Below are positions 6,238 to 6,975 of a DNA stretch of 6,975 bases, piece by piece (within the stretch, counting starts at the first letter, position 1; each line of letters opens with the position of its first letter). The stretch spans positions 1 through 6,975 of the forward strand of contig CACZOH010000186.1 of the NCBI GenBank assembly GCA_902782785.1. The letters run 5' to 3'. The notes below the pieces were generated by a model that had not been told where the DNA came from, searched no databases, and was given only the letters and a program-made list of their open reading frames with translations. The position numbers were made by a program, and so were the translations under genes. This stretch comes from an uncultured Ruminococcus sp. Its GTDB lineage: Bacteria; Bacillota; Clostridia; Oscillospirales; CAG-272.

Positions 6238-6975
6238 CTCCTTTCAGAAACGATGATACGGCTTTTTCCGCCTCGTCGTATACTTTGACCTTTACGCCGT
6301 CGTAGCGGGAAAACCAGGTTATCTGTCTTTTCGCGTAATTGCGCGTCGCCTGCTTCAGCTTTTCTATACACTCGTCAAGCGTTTTTTCGCCGTTGAAATA
6401 CGGGAAAAGCTCCTTGTAGCCTATAGCCTGATACGCCGTTGTGCCGGGGCGCAGGTCGCCGTTCTTCAAAAGCTCCGCCGTCTCCTTTACAAGTCCGTTT
6501 TTCACCATTTCGTCAACGCGGCGGCCGATCTTATCATACAAAGCTTCCCTTTCGGAAAAACCGGTGAGCAAAAGCAGATAATCGTAATCGGATTCAAACC
6601 GCTTCTGCTCTATATCCGTCTCTGTCTTCGTCTTTCCCGTTTTATAATATATTTCAAGCGCGCGGACGACGCGTTTTTTGTTGTTCTCGTGCGTCTTCTC
6701 CGCCGCTTCCCTGTCGATTTTATACAGTTCTTCCCATAATTCGTGAGCGTCTTTTTTCATAAGCTCATCACGCAAAGATTCATCCGCGTCGGCGTCAGCC
6801 GAATAATGCGTCGGATTTATCAGCGCGTCGATATATAACCCCGTGCCGCCGCATATAACGGGAAGCCTGCCGCGCGACAGAACGTCGGATATCGCCGCTC
6901 CCGCGTCGGTCACAAATTCCGCGGCGGAATAATTCTCCCACGGTTCCTTAACGTCGATCAGATGATGCGGTACGC
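6221..6975 (-). CDS. miaA: MiaA, tRNA dimethylallyltransferase, N-terminus beyond window edge
   Basis: The frame stays open to the right edge: in-frame codons before the GTG at 6913 continue upstream as VPHHLIDVKEPWENYSAAEF, a core MiaA motif, so the true start lies outside. About 250 residues are visible; the missing part should be about 60 residues including the P-loop. MiaA transfers a dimethylallyl group from DMAPP to N6 of A37 in tRNAs reading UNN codons, which steadies codon-anticodon pairing. Visible family motifs are LPVICGGTGLYIDALI, KTHENNKKRVVRALEIYYKT, GLVKETAELL, AYQAIGYKELFPYFNG and the C-terminal RNYAKRQITWFSRYDG. The stop (6221-6223) lies 17 bases inside the HlyD-like gene. 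The family call is secure. The GTG at 6913 should not be used as a start because strongly conserved sequence precedes it. Confidence 0.95.
   Translation of the reverse strand, partial: VPHHLIDVKEPWENYSAAEFVTDAGAAISDVLSRGRLPVICGGTGLYIDALINPTHYSADADADESLRDELMKKDAHELWEELYKIDREAAEKTHENNKKRVVRALEIYYKTGKTKTETDIEQKRFESDYDYLLLLTGFSEREALYDKIGRRVDEMVKNGLVKETAELLKNGDLRPGTTAYQAIGYKELFPYFNGEKTLDECIEKLKQATRNYAKRQITWFSRYDGVKVKVYDEAEKAVSSFLKGVERHG
6238..6244 (-). promoter_or_regulatory. Shine-Dalgarno abutting the TTG start of the HlyD-like gene
   Basis: AAAGGAG within the last codons of miaA, with no spacer before the TTG at 6237. An in-frame TGA lies just upstream, so no earlier start exists. Normal spacing would need a start a few codons further in, where only non-standard codons are present before the membrane helix. 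Translation here may rely on ribosomes finishing miaA. Confidence 0.4.

Noticed and set aside
6221..6913. miaA starting at the GTG at 6913
   Set aside because: The codons upstream to the window edge encode conserved MiaA sequence (PHHLIDV and SAAEF), so the gene continues past the edge.

Overview
All nine genes in this window lie on the minus strand, so transcription runs from high to low coordinates. They are packed with gaps of 4 to 48 bases or short overlaps, and I see no internal terminator or convincing promoter. The window looks like the middle of one long operon. The gene content, an ylm-type division cluster (yggS, sepF, yggT, divIVA), points to a Gram-positive Firmicute. The GC-rich codon choice and the HlyD-like membrane protein beside sepF suggest a Clostridia or Oscillospirales-like gut anaerobe. 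That placement is an inference from gene content; no rRNA or other marker is present.

In transcription order, the window opens with the 3' part of miaA (tRNA dimethylallyltransferase; its N-terminus lies beyond the right edge). Next come a membrane-anchored HlyD-like adaptor protein and, 18 bases later, an 88-residue peptide with a canonical double-glycine leader and a core carrying two CxxC knuckles. These are followed by tldD and tldE/pmbA, the two halves of the TldD/TldE peptidase, overlapping by one base. The last block is yggS (PLP homeostasis), sepF (Z-ring tethering), yggT (small membrane protein) and the 5' part of divIVA, which runs off the left edge. The order yggS-sepF-yggT-divIVA matches the Bacillus ylmE-sepF-ylmG-(ylmH)-divIVA cluster, but ylmH is missing.

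The most interesting part is the centre (about 3.2 to 6.2 kb). A GG-leader peptide gene sits between a HlyD-like adaptor and a TldD/TldE pair. TldD/TldE is the protease known to finish leader removal for microcin B17, and HlyD-like proteins act with peptide and protein exporters. This could be a small peptide maturation and export system built into a housekeeping operon. No ABC exporter or modifying enzyme is visible here, and both TldD/TldE and the HlyD-like protein may have housekeeping roles instead, so the link is a hypothesis.
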